A program made the translations under genes and the position numbers. The notes below the pieces were generated by a model. That model did no database searches. It worked only from the letters and a program-made list of their open reading frames with translations, and was not told the DNA's origin. From Gemmatimonadaceae bacterium (GTDB lineage: Bacteria; Gemmatimonadota; Gemmatimonadetes; Gemmatimonadales; Gemmatimonadaceae), in the NCBI GenBank assembly GCA_025934775.1, contig JAICWO010000007.1, positions 207,816-271,815 on the forward strand: a stretch of DNA of 64,000 nt, read 5' to 3'. The stretch's first letter is position 1. Every line of letters begins with the position of its first letter. Shown here piece after piece: positions 48,306 through 56,382 of this stretch.

Positions 48306-48323
48306 ATCGTGCACACGTGTGAA

Positions 48324-48584
48324 CTAGTACCGGAGCCCCAATTCCTGGACGATCTTCCGGTAGCCGTCGACGTCTGTCCGCTTCATGTAGTTCAGCAGAC
48401 GGCGGCGCTTTCCGACCATCTTCAGCAGTCCGCGGCGACCATGGTGGTCGTTCTTGTGTGCGCGGAAGTGCTCAGTCAGATAGTTGATCCGGTCCGTGAG
48501 CACGGCAACCTGCACGCGAGCCGACCCGGTGTCGCCGTCGTGCGTGTGGTACTTCTCGATCGTCGGAGTCTTGTCGAAAGCCAT
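48324..48584 (-). CDS. rpsO: 30S ribosomal protein S15
   Basis: An 86-residue S15 with [35 protein letters not shown] and [13 protein letters not shown], all family hallmarks. It binds 16S rRNA in the platform. Two ATG codons are possible (48584 and 48605). The inner one is taken because it fits the usual length, though neither has a clear ribosome site. It precedes pnp, the common bacterial order. Confidence 0.93.
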   Translation of the reverse strand: MAFDKTPTIEKYHTHDGDTGSARVQVAVLTDRINYLTEHFRAHKNDHHGRRGLLKMVGKRRRLLNYMKRTDVDGYRKIVQELGLRY

Positions 48585-48695
48585 GTCCTGAGATTTCCCC
48601 GCCATTTGGGCGGTGTACGTTGTGCCGATTTATTGGTAGCTCAGAAGCGTAATCAGCAAGTAACGCGTTGTAAAGTGTTGACTTACAGCAGCGCT

Positions 48696-50126
48696 TCACG
48701 CGCCAATCAAGTGCCCGATCCACCCGAACAGCTTCGCGAACGCTGATCGCGTGTCGTTGTACATCACGATCGCGAACAGCAGCGCGATCGCAAGCAGCCC
48801 GAAGCGCAGGATGTACTCCCGCGTCCGCAGACTGAACGGGCTTCCCTTCGCCGATTCCAGTACGTTGATGAGAATCTGCCCCCCATCGAGAATCGGAATC
48901 GGAAGCAGGTTGAGCACCGCCACGTTAATGCTCAGCAGCGCAATGAGTTCGAAGAGCTGATCGATCCCGTTTCTCGCCGCGGAGACCGACGCGCGGGTGA
49001 TCGCGATCGGACCTCCAAGCTCGCGAACCGACACCGCCCCGGTTCCGATCTCGTGGAGCACGCGGAACACGGCGGTGGCATCCACCCACGTGAGGCGCAG
49101 CCCGGTGCCAATCGACGCCACGAGTCCGACTGACTCCTTGATGCTCAGGTCTTTCGCCGCCGCTCCCATCTTCCCGACGGTGCGCGGCTGACCGGTTGCG
49201 GGATCCGGCTCCGTCGCCGCGCGCGGCGTCACGTTGAGCGTATCCATCCCCGCGCGCCGATGGACGATGAACGTGATAAGCTTGTTCGCCGACGCGCTCA
49301 CGATCGCGACCATGTCCGCCCAGGAGCGGATCGCGTGGCCGTCCACGCTCACGATCGAGTCGCCGCGCTGGAATCCCGCCTGCGCGGCTCGGTCGCCGGG
49401 CACGATGGAGTCGATCACCGGCGGCACGCGATAGCCCAGGCTCCCCGCGGCCTCCTGGGCCGCGGTCACGTTCCGGAGCGGGATATCGAACGTGCCGCGC
49501 TGCGTGGTGATCTGAACCGAGTTGTCGCTGCCGGCGATGCGCTCGATCGCGTCATTCCACGTGCTCACCGCGTGGCCATTCACCGCGCGAATCGAGTCGC
49601 CGGACTGGATGCGCGCGAGCGCCGGCACGCTCGCCGGCACGTCGACGCTCCCCACCACCGTCGATGGCCACACCACCTGGCCATAGTGCATCGCGAGCGT
49701 CATCCCCACGACCACCGCGAGCACGCAGTTCATGAACACGCCGGCGATCATCACGATGATGCGCGCCCAGAGCGGTTTGCTCTCGAACCACCGATTCTCC
49801 GGCACGGGCTTGGGCCCGAACGGGATCATCGCGTCGGGATCGTAGTTCGGATCCGCCTCGTGGCGCGCGGTCTCCTCTTCCGAGCCGCCCTCGAGAAACG
49901 CGGTCTCCGCGTCGTGGCGCGACGCCATGCGCACGTAGCCGCCGAGCGGCAGCCACGCGAGCACGTATTCGGTCTCGCCTTTACGAAACTTGAAAATCGC
50001 AGGGCCGAACCCGATCGAGAAGCGCGGCGCGTAGACGCCCGTCGCTTTCGCGGCCATGAAGTGCCCGAACTCGTGAATGAAGATCACGAGCCCGAACACG
50101 AGGACGGGAGCGAGGATCGCTAGCAT
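48696..50126 (-). CDS. rseP: Site-2 protease RseP
   Basis: A 476-residue intramembrane zinc protease with HEFGH at 18-22 in the first helix and the third zinc ligand in PIPILDGGQ near the C-terminus. Two PDZ-like domains lie between (about 155-330), each with a GDxI motif. It cleaves membrane-bound substrates such as anti-sigma factors after a first cut. A charged loop around 70-110 is longer than usual. It overlaps the dxr end by 7 bp. Confidence 0.94.
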   Translation of the reverse strand: MLAILAPVLVFGLVIFIHEFGHFMAAKATGVYAPRFSIGFGPAIFKFRKGETEYVLAWLPLGGYVRMASRHDAETAFLEGGSEEETARHEADPNYDPDAMIPFGPKPVPENRWFESKPLWARIIVMIAGVFMNCVLAVVVGMTLAMHYGQVVWPSTVVGSVDVPASVPALARIQSGDSIRAVNGHAVSTWNDAIERIAGSDNSVQITTQRGTFDIPLRNVTAAQEAAGSLGYRVPPVIDSIVPGDRAAQAGFQRGDSIVSVDGHAIRSWADMVAIVSASANKLITFIVHRRAGMDTLNVTPRAATEPDPATGQPRTVGKMGAAAKDLSIKESVGLVASIGTGLRLTWVDATAVFRVLHEIGTGAVSVRELGGPIAITRASVSAARNGIDQLFELIALLSINVAVLNLLPIPILDGGQILINVLESAKGSPFSLRTREYILRFGLLAIALLFAIVMYNDTRSAFAKLFGWIGHLIGA

Positions 50127-51256
50127 GCGTACCGTTCCTGCACGAACCGCCGAGCCGCGCCGTCGACCTCGAGGATGGCGTCGCGCGAATCGGCCGGAAG
50201 TGCGCCGAACTGCTCGAGCGCGGCGCCGATCGCCTCGCCAATCTGGCCGAACGTGATGCGATCCCTCAGAAACAACGCGACCGCCGCTTCGTTCGCGGCG
50301 TTGAAGACGGCCGGCGCAGCGCCGCCGCGCCGGCCCGCGGCCACGCCGAGCGCGAAGGCCGGGAAGTGATCGATCCGCACGGGCTCGAAGGTCAACGGTG
50401 AGAGGGTCACGGGGTCGAACTGCGGTACCCCGCTGTCGGGGACGCGATCCGGGTACGTGAGCGCATACAGAATCGGCAGCTCCATGCTCGGCACGCCGAG
50501 TTGCGCGAGCACGCTGCCATCGACGAACTCCACGAAGGAATGCACGACACTTTGCGGGTGCACCACGACCTCGATTCGATCGTACGACAGCCCGAACAGG
50601 AAATGTGCCTCGATCACCTCGAGCGCCTTGTTCGCGAGCGTCGCGCTGTCGACCGTGATCTTCTTTCCCATCCGCCAGGTGGGATGCTGGAGCGCGTCAT
50701 CGAGCGTGGCCGTCGCGAGCTGCTCGGCCGTCCACGAGCGAAACGGGCCGCCCGAGGCGGTGATGATCACTCGCTTGACGTCCACACCAGGGCGCCCGGC
50801 GATGCACTGCAGGATCGCGCTGTGCTCGCTGTCGACCGGTACGATCTCGCCGCCACCGGCGGCGCACGCCTCGGCGACGAGCGGCCCCGCCATCACGAGC
50901 GTCTCCTTGTTCGCGAGCGCCACGCGCTTGCCGCATTCGAGCGCCGCGAGCGTGGCATCGAGTCCGGCCGCTCCGACCACGGCATTGAGCACGACATCTA
51001 CGTCCGTTCTGCAGGCAGCTTCCACGAGACAGCCGGCTCCCTCGCGCCATTGCTCGCGGCCACTCCCGTCGTTCCGTACCAGCCCGACGAATGCCGGCTC
51101 GAATTCGGCGGCTTGGCGCGCGAGCAGCTCGGCGTTATTGAAGGCCGTCAGCGCCGTGACGCGAAATCGATCGCGCTGCCGCCCGAGCACGCGCAGCGCC
51201 GTGGTGCCGATCGACCCGGTGGAACCCAGGATCGCGACTCCGCGCCGCTCACCCAT
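50120..51256 (-). CDS. dxr: 1-deoxy-D-xylulose 5-phosphate reductoisomerase
   Basis: A 378-residue enzyme of the MEP isoprenoid pathway that makes MEP from DXP with NADPH. It shows ILGSTGSIGTTAL at the start, ANKETLVMAGPLV, VDSEHSAILQC with metal and substrate residues, TASGGPFR and HPTWRMGKKITVDSATLANK. ATG 51256 starts the family homology. It lies 5 nt after the cdsA stop. Confidence 0.95.
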   Translation of the reverse strand: MGERRGVAILGSTGSIGTTALRVLGRQRDRFRVTALTAFNNAELLARQAAEFEPAFVGLVRNDGSGREQWREGAGCLVEAACRTDVDVVLNAVVGAAGLDATLAALECGKRVALANKETLVMAGPLVAEACAAGGGEIVPVDSEHSAILQCIAGRPGVDVKRVIITASGGPFRSWTAEQLATATLDDALQHPTWRMGKKITVDSATLANKALEVIEAHFLFGLSYDRIEVVVHPQSVVHSFVEFVDGSVLAQLGVPSMELPILYALTYPDRVPDSGVPQFDPVTLSPLTFEPVRIDHFPAFALGVAAGRRGGAAPAVFNAANEAAVALFLRDRITFGQIGEAIGAALEQFGALPADSRDAILEVDGAARRFVQERYAC

Positions 51257-51261
51257 CTCGC

Positions 51262-52179
51262 CTACAACGCATATGTGAGAAACGCGCTCAGCAGGACGTA
51301 CGACACCGGCAGCACGAAGAACAAGCTGTCGAGCCGGTCCAGAATGCCGCCATGCCCGGGCAAGAGTCGCGAGCTGTCCTTCACGCTGCCCTCGCGCTTG
51401 AGCATCGACTCGGCGAGATCGCCGATCTGCGCCACGATGCTCACGATCGCGGCGAAGAGCAGGACCCCGGCCGGCGGCCACTTGAAATCCAGGTGCGTCA
51501 TCGGCCGAAGCACCCAGTGCGTGTACGCCCACGACCAGAGCATGGTCGCGAGCACGCCGCCAATCGCTCCCTCGACCGTCTTTGCGGGGCTGATGGACGG
51601 GAGGAGCTTATTTCGTCCCAAAGTGCGACCAATTGCGTACGCGCCGATGTCCGACGCCCACGTCGCCACGAGCGGCAGGAGGAGCAGGAGGCCGCCCGAC
51701 GGGACTTGGAACGTGTGGCCGCCGATCGCGACCGGCACCGGCTCGAAGGCGTATTCGTGATATCGAATCGCGTAGGCGTAGCTCAGCGTGCCGCCAACGT
51801 ACGCCGCGCCGAAGAGCGTCACGGCCGCGGCGGAGAGCGGCTTGCCGGCCACGCCGCGCATCCAGATCGTGAGCGCGAAGACGAGCAGGATCACGAGCGT
51901 CGCGATCGTCACCGCACCAAACGTGTTCGTCGACGGATCATAGATATGCAGATACCGCGCGTGCACGCCGAGCGGGATCAGGCCGGCAATGACGATGCCG
52001 ACGTCGTCCAGCGGCGTGAGACCCGACGCGCGCGCGATGCGGAACAGCTCCCACGCGCCGAGCGCCGCGACGATGGCGAGAAGCGCGGCCAGCGGAGCTC
52101 CGCCCGCGAGCACGATCGCGATCGCGACCGGAGCCGCGATCACTCCGAAGAGCACGCGGCGTGTGAGCTCCGAGCTCAC
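51262..52179 (-). CDS. cdsA: Phosphatidate cytidylyltransferase
   Basis: A 305-residue membrane enzyme with about eight helices that makes CDP-diacylglycerol from phosphatidate and CTP. The C-terminal signature is present (SMLKREGSVKDSSRLLPGHG, followed by GILDRLDS). GTG 52179 overlaps the frr stop as GTGA. In many bacteria uppS stands between frr and cdsA; here there is no room for it. Confidence 0.94.
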   Translation of the reverse strand: MSSELTRRVLFGVIAAPVAIAIVLAGGAPLAALLAIVAALGAWELFRIARASGLTPLDDVGIVIAGLIPLGVHARYLHIYDPSTNTFGAVTIATLVILLVFALTIWMRGVAGKPLSAAAVTLFGAAYVGGTLSYAYAIRYHEYAFEPVPVAIGGHTFQVPSGGLLLLLPLVATWASDIGAYAIGRTLGRNKLLPSISPAKTVEGAIGGVLATMLWSWAYTHWVLRPMTHLDFKWPPAGVLLFAAIVSIVAQIGDLAESMLKREGSVKDSSRLLPGHGGILDRLDSLFFVLPVSYVLLSAFLTYAL

Positions 52180-52730
52180 ACTTCCATGATCTCGGCTTCT
52201 TTGGCCTTGATCAGTTCGTCGATCTTGTGGATGTAGTCGTCGTGGAGCTTCTGGAGCTCCTTCTCGGCGTGCTTCACGTCGTCCTCGGAGACGCCGGCGA
52301 GCTTCTTCATCGATTCGCGCCCGTGCGTGCGCGCATGGCGGATCGCGACTTTGCCGTCCTCGGCGTACTTGTGCACGACCTTCACGAGCTCCTTGCGGCG
52401 CTGCTCGTTCATGGCCGGGAGCGGCACGCGGATGATGTTCCCCTGCGCCGATGGCTCGAGGCCGAGGTCCGCTTCACGAATCGCCTTTTCGACAATCTTG
52501 ATCTGACCTTTGTCGAACGGCGTCACGATCAGGACGCGCGGCTCGGGGGCGTTGATCGTCGCCACCTGATTGAGCTGCATCTGTTGGCCGTACATCTCGA
52601 CGCGGACCGTGTCGAGCATGTTCGGCGTCGCCTTGCCCGAGCGCACCGACGAGAATTCGTGTTTGACGTGCGCGATGTCCTTGTCCATCGAGCCGCGCGC
52701 GTCCTTCAGGATTTGTGGAATTGTGCTCAT
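52176..52730 (-). CDS. frr: Ribosome recycling factor
   Basis: A 184-residue three-helix-bundle protein that splits post-termination ribosomes with EF-G. Typical stretches are [40 protein letters not shown] and [15 protein letters not shown]. Length is standard. The ATG overlaps the pyrH stop as ATGA. Confidence 0.96.
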   Translation of the reverse strand: MSTIPQILKDARGSMDKDIAHVKHEFSSVRSGKATPNMLDTVRVEMYGQQMQLNQVATINAPEPRVLIVTPFDKGQIKIVEKAIREADLGLEPSAQGNIIRVPLPAMNEQRRKELVKVVHKYAEDGKVAIRHARTHGRESMKKLAGVSEDDVKHAEKELQKLHDDYIHKIDELIKAKEAEIMEV

Positions 52731-53440
52731 CGAACCAGGGTGCCGACGCGCTCGCCGCGAACCGCGGTGACGATCGCGCCTGGACGGTGGATGTTGAGGA
52801 CGATCAGGGGAAGCGAGTTCTCACGGCACAACGTGATCGCGGTGTGATCGATCACTTTCAACTCATCGATGATGACGTCGCGGAAGCTGATCTCCTCGTA
52901 CAGCTTCGCGTCGGGCACGCGCTTGGGGTCCGCCGAGTACACGCCGTCGACGCTCGTCGCCTTGATGATGACGTTCGCCTTGATCTGGATGGCGCGCAGC
53001 ACCGCGGCCGTATCGGTCGAAAAATAGGGGTTGCCGGTCCCCGCGGCGAAGATGACCGTGCGCCCCTTCTCCAGGTGCCGGATGGCGCGGCGGCGGATGT
53101 AGGGCTCCGCCAGCTCTTCCATGCGAATCGCCGTCATCACGCGCGTGTCGACGCCCTTACGCTCGAGCACGTCCTGCACGGCCAGCGCGTTGATGATCGT
53201 GCCGAGCATGCCCATGTAGTCGGCCGCGACGCGGTCCATGCCGGTCTTGGACAACTGCGAGCCGCGCACGATGTTGCCGCCGCCGATGACGAGACCGACG
53301 GAAGCGCCGGTCTGCGTCACGGCCACGACTTCGTCGGCCAGCCGGCTGACCGTCTCGAAGTCGTAGCCGAATCCCTTGTCGCCGGCGAGCGCTTCGCCGG
53401 AGAGCTTGAGCAGAACGCGGGGGTATTGCAGATCGCTCAT
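52727..53440 (-). CDS. pyrH: Uridylate kinase
   Basis: A 237-residue amino-acid-kinase-fold enzyme that phosphorylates UMP. It starts [18 protein letters not shown] and has [27 protein letters not shown] and [17 protein letters not shown]. The last helix region carries the predicted UMP-binding site. It lies 83 nt after tsf, with a repeat hairpin between the two. Confidence 0.96.
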   Translation of the reverse strand: MSDLQYPRVLLKLSGEALAGDKGFGYDFETVSRLADEVVAVTQTGASVGLVIGGGNIVRGSQLSKTGMDRVAADYMGMLGTIINALAVQDVLERKGVDTRVMTAIRMEELAEPYIRRRAIRHLEKGRTVIFAAGTGNPYFSTDTAAVLRAIQIKANVIIKATSVDGVYSADPKRVPDAKLYEEISFRDVIIDELKVIDHTAITLCRENSLPLIVLNIHRPGAIVTAVRGERVGTLVR

Positions 53441-53464
53441 GAGCGTTTAGTGCGAGGGCATCTG

Positions 53465-53520
53465 TCGTCCGTGGACCATGGACCGTGGACCGTGCACTAC
53501 GGACGACGGTCCACGGACGA
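53465..53520. repeat. Palindromic GTCCGTGG-type repeat after tsf
   Basis: TCGTCCGTGGACC (53465-53477) pairs perfectly over 13 bp with GGTCCACGGACGA (53508-53520). The 30-base loop itself repeats GGACCGT units. It begins three bases after the tsf stop. The same word family forms the hairpin after rpsI at 55319-55379. Confidence 0.75.
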
Positions 53521-53523
53521 GCC

Positions 53524-54120
53524 TTACTCTCCCAACTGATACCGCACGAACCGGCGCACCTGAATCGCCTCGCCGGTCTTGGCGGAGGTCTCCTTCACCA
53601 GATCGCCGATCGTCTTCTTGGGGTCGCGCACCCAAGCTTGATGCAGCAGCGCGACGTCCTTGTAGAACGCCTGGACCTTTCCTTCCACGATCTTGTCGAT
53701 CATGTGCTCGGGCTTGCCATCGGCCTTGACCTGCTCGACGAAGATCCGGCGCTCCGACTCGACCTTCTCCGGCGGCACCTGATCCTTGTCGACGGCGATC
53801 GGCGCCGCGGCCGCGACGTGCTCCGCGATCGACTTCCCGAGCTGCTGGAAGTCGTCCGTGCGCGCGACGAAGTCGGTCTCGCAGTTGAGCTCCACCAGGA
53901 CGGCGATCTTGCCGTTGTGGTGGATGTAGTGGGCGATCATGCCTTCTTTGGTCTGGCGACCGGCGCGCTTCTCAGCCTTCGCGGCGCCCTTCGAGCGCAG
54001 GTGTTCGACCGCCTTGTCGATGTCACCGTTCGTCTCCTCGAGCGCCTTCTTGCAGTCCATCATGCCGGCTCCGGTACGCTCACGGAGGGCAGCAACGTCT
54101 TTCGCGGTAATGGTGGCCAT
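53524..54120 (-). CDS. tsf: Elongation factor Ts, short form
   Basis: A 198-residue guanine-nucleotide exchange factor for EF-Tu. It has the N-terminal UBA-like domain (VAALRERTGAGMMDCKKAL) and one core domain with HYIHHNGKIAVLVELNCETDFVAR. The C-terminal segment is short, as in Thermus-type EF-Ts and unlike the 280-residue enterobacterial form. It lies 185 nt after rpsB, with repeats in the gap. Confidence 0.95.
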   Translation of the reverse strand: MATITAKDVAALRERTGAGMMDCKKALEETNGDIDKAVEHLRSKGAAKAEKRAGRQTKEGMIAHYIHHNGKIAVLVELNCETDFVARTDDFQQLGKSIAEHVAAAAPIAVDKDQVPPEKVESERRIFVEQVKADGKPEHMIDKIVEGKVQAFYKDVALLHQAWVRDPKKTIGDLVKETSAKTGEAIQVRRFVRYQLGE

Positions 54121-54150
54121 TCTGGTGTCCAGCGGAGTGTTTCGTGAGAA

Positions 54151-54299
54151 CGCCGCCGGTGTACCACCGGCGGCGATGCGTCATCCCGAAGCCCGCCTCG
54201 AACGACGTCGAGGCGGGAGCGAAGCGACTGAGGGATCTACTCAGCGTGTCCGAGATGTCGACGAGGACACAAGATTCCTCGATTCGCTCGGAATGACGT
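54151..54299. repeat. Hairpin plus dispersed repeat element between rpsB and tsf
   Basis: An 11-bp perfect GC-rich stem with a TAC loop (54151-54175) is followed by an element of about 120 bases (54179-54299). Its ends read CGTCATCCCGA and TCGGAATGACG as near-perfect inverted repeats. Inside are a perfect 10-bp stem (54192-54217) and inverted GAGGGATCT/AGATTCCTC boxes. A related half-element lies at 60557-60609. There is no reading frame of note. Confidence 0.65.
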
Positions 54300-54305
54300 C
54301 GTAAT

Positions 54306-55220
54306 CTACTCGGCCTCGACGGCCTCGGCGGGTTCACCCGCCTCGGGAGCCCCTTCTTCGCCCGGGCCCTTGAGCCGCGCGGCGATCGCTTCCGGCTTCG
54401 CACGGCGGCGACGCGGACGGCGGCGACGCTTGCGATCCTCCTCGCCCGCCGGCTCGGCGCCGCGGTCGGAGCTGTACGTGTAGCTCTCGCCCTCTTCCGG
54501 CTCCTCGCGCACGGGCGCTTCGCGCCGCGCTTCGATGATCGCCTCGGAGACGGCGTGCGTGATCAACTCCACCGAGCGGATCGCGTCGTCGTTGCCGGCG
54601 ATGGGCACCGTGATGAGATCCGGATCGGCGTTCGTGTCGACGATCGCGACGATAGGAATCTTGAGCTTGTTGGCCTCGCTGACGCCGATGCGCTCCTTCT
54701 TCGAGTCGACCACGAACATGAGCCCGGGAAGGCGGCCCATGTTGCGAATGCCGTTCAGATACTTGGAGAGCTTCTCGCGCTCGCGGCGGAGCATGAGCTG
54801 CTCCTTCTTCGTGTAGTTCTCGAATTCGCCGCCCTCTTCGCCGCCCGACTCGAGCTCCTTCATGCGGCGCACCTGCTTCTTCACCGTCTGATAGTTGGTG
54901 AGCAGGCCGCCGAGCCAGCGCTCGGTGATGAACAGCGCGCCGCACCGCTCCGCCTCCTGGCGGACGATCGCGGCGAGCTGCGGCTTGGTGCAGACGAAGA
55001 GCACGTTCTCACCGCGCAGCACGACGTCGCGCGCGAGCTTCTGCGCGAGCTCGATCTGCCGGAGCGTTTTCTGAAGATCGATGATGTGGATGCCGTTCCG
55101 CTCGGCGAAGATGAAGCGGCGCATCTTGGGGTTCCAACGACGGGTCTGGTGCCCGAAGTGGACGCCGGCCGCGAGCAGCTGCTCGAGCGTCGGCTGATTG
55201 CTGGTGGTCTGTTCGGACAT
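54306..55220 (-). CDS. rpsB: 30S ribosomal protein S2 with extended C-terminal tail
   Basis: A 304-residue S2. The core (to about 235) has GVHFGHQTRRWNPKM, FICTKPQ-like VLFVCTKPQ, ERWLGGLLTNYQT and VDTNADPDLITVPIAGNDD. About 65 further residues form an acidic segment, then a block of Arg/Lys (DRKRRRRPRRRRAKPE), then an acidic end. E. coli S2 is about 241 residues, so the tail is extra. ATG 55220 begins the family homology. Confidence 0.95.
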   Translation of the reverse strand: MSEQTTSNQPTLEQLLAAGVHFGHQTRRWNPKMRRFIFAERNGIHIIDLQKTLRQIELAQKLARDVVLRGENVLFVCTKPQLAAIVRQEAERCGALFITERWLGGLLTNYQTVKKQVRRMKELESGGEEGGEFENYTKKEQLMLRREREKLSKYLNGIRNMGRLPGLMFVVDSKKERIGVSEANKLKIPIVAIVDTNADPDLITVPIAGNDDAIRSVELITHAVSEAIIEARREAPVREEPEEGESYTYSSDRGAEPAGEEDRKRRRRPRRRRAKPEAIAARLKGPGEEGAPEAGEPAEAVEAE

Positions 55221-55298
55221 GCTGTGCAACACCTCGAGTGGTTTGTCGTCGGCCGCCGTCATTGCTGTGCCAGTCGATTGCTCGACACCGGGCACCGG

Positions 55299-55379
55299 CT
55301 CAGGCGGCCTGAGTGATTGGTCCGTGGTCCGTGGTCCCTCGTCCGTGGCAGACGGACGAGGGACCAACGACCGCGGACC
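55299..55379. repeat. Large repeat hairpin and small stem between rpsI and rpsB
   Basis: Bases 55319-55346 pair with 55352-55379 around a 5-base loop. The inner 14 bp are perfect and the outer 14 have three mismatches. The arms are built from GGTCCGT words shared with the hairpin after tsf. A second small stem CTCAGG-CGG-CCTGAG lies at 55299-55313. No T-run follows on the minus strand, so it is not a standard terminator. Confidence 0.75.
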
Positions 55380-55384
55380 GCTTG

Positions 55385-55780
55385 TTAACGCTTGCTAAAC
55401 TGGAACCGCTTGCGCGCCTTCGGACGGCCCGGCTTCTTGCGCTCCACGGAACGAGCATCGCGCGTGAGCAGCCCCAGGTCGCGCAGCTTGCGACGGTGCA
55501 CTTCGTCCACCTTCACCAGCGCGCGCGCCACCGCGAGCCGCAGCGCGCCGGCCTGTCCCGTCTGGCCGCCGCCGTCCACGTTCGCCTTCACGTCGTAACG
55601 GCCGAGGGTGTCCGTCGCCACAAAGGCCTGCTGAATGGCCGTGACCAGCGCGGGACGCGGGAAGTAGTCGCCCAATGTCCGCCCGTTCACGTCCCACTTG
55701 CCGGAGCCCGGCTTGATGTACACGCGGCACACCGCTTCCTTGCGGCGGCCGATCGCATGAATCGTCTGCATGTCGGCCAT
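55385..55780 (-). CDS. rpsI: 30S ribosomal protein S9
   Basis: A 131-residue S9 with AIGRRKEAVCRVYIKPGSG, VDGGGQTGQAGALRLAVARAL and the basic C-terminus ending FQFSKR, whose last Lys-Arg contacts P-site tRNA. It starts 3 nt after the rplM stop. Length is normal. Confidence 0.96.
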   Translation of the reverse strand: MADMQTIHAIGRRKEAVCRVYIKPGSGKWDVNGRTLGDYFPRPALVTAIQQAFVATDTLGRYDVKANVDGGGQTGQAGALRLAVARALVKVDEVHRRKLRDLGLLTRDARSVERKKPGRPKARKRFQFSKR

Positions 55781-55783
55781 GGA

Positions 55784-56230
55784 TTACTTCTCGCTCTTGG
55801 TGAAGGTCAGCGGCGTGGGCTGTTGCGCCACGTGCGGATGCTCGGCGTGCGCGTACACGCGAAGCTTGCGACGCAGCACCTGGCGGCCGAGGGCGGTCTT
55901 GGGCAGCATGCCGTAGACGGCCTTCTCGATCACCCGCTCGGGGTGCTTGGCGATCATGGTGCCGTAGGGCGTGAAACGCTCATGGCCCATGTAGCCGGTG
56001 TGGCGGAAGTAATTCTTCTGCTCGGCCTTGCGGCCCGTGACCTTCACCTTGGACGCGTTGATCACGATGACGTTGTCACCGGTATCCATGTGGGGTGTGA
56101 AGATCGGCTTGTGCTTGCCGCGGATGATTCGCGCGACTTCGGTCGCGAGACGGCCGAGGACCATGCCTTCGGCGTCCACGATGTACCACCGCTGCTCGAT
56201 ATCCGAGGGGGTGGCGGAAAACGTTTTCAT
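55784..56230 (-). CDS. rplM: 50S ribosomal protein L13
   Basis: A 148-residue L13 with RWYIVDAEGMVLGRLATEVA, DTGDNVIVINASKVKVTG, YFRHTGYMG and MLPKTALGRQVLRRLRVY-like features. ATG 56230 is taken because the family homology starts there; the open frame further upstream has no similarity. It is first in the rplM-rpsI pair behind a good promoter. Confidence 0.95.
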   Translation of the reverse strand: MKTFSATPSDIEQRWYIVDAEGMVLGRLATEVARIIRGKHKPIFTPHMDTGDNVIVINASKVKVTGRKAEQKNYFRHTGYMGHERFTPYGTMIAKHPERVIEKAVYGMLPKTALGRQVLRRKLRVYAHAEHPHVAQQPTPLTFTKSEK

Positions 56231-56324
56231 TGCCTGACCAAACCAAAATGGGACCTGCGCCTCACCGGTGCGGGACGCAACCCGGGTCTCGGCAGCCATT
56301 AAAGGCATTTTTTGACAGACCTGT

Positions 56325-56353
56325 AAGCTAGATAAGCACTTACGGCGTGTCAA
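56325..56353 (-). promoter_or_regulatory. Predicted promoter of rplM-rpsI
   Basis: On the minus strand TTGACA (56353-56348), a 17-nt spacer and TAGCTT (56330-56325). The distance to the rplM ATG is about 95 nt, leaving room for a leader that could bind L13 or S9. No structure there is strong enough to call. Confidence 0.7.
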
Positions 56354-56382
56354 TCGAGAACGGCGGGGGTTGGAGGCGCGAG

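Noticed and set aside
55319..55379. Large hairpin after rpsI as a rho-independent terminator
   Set aside because: There is no T-run on the 3' side in the direction of transcription, and the words match the repeat after tsf. It is listed as a repeat instead.
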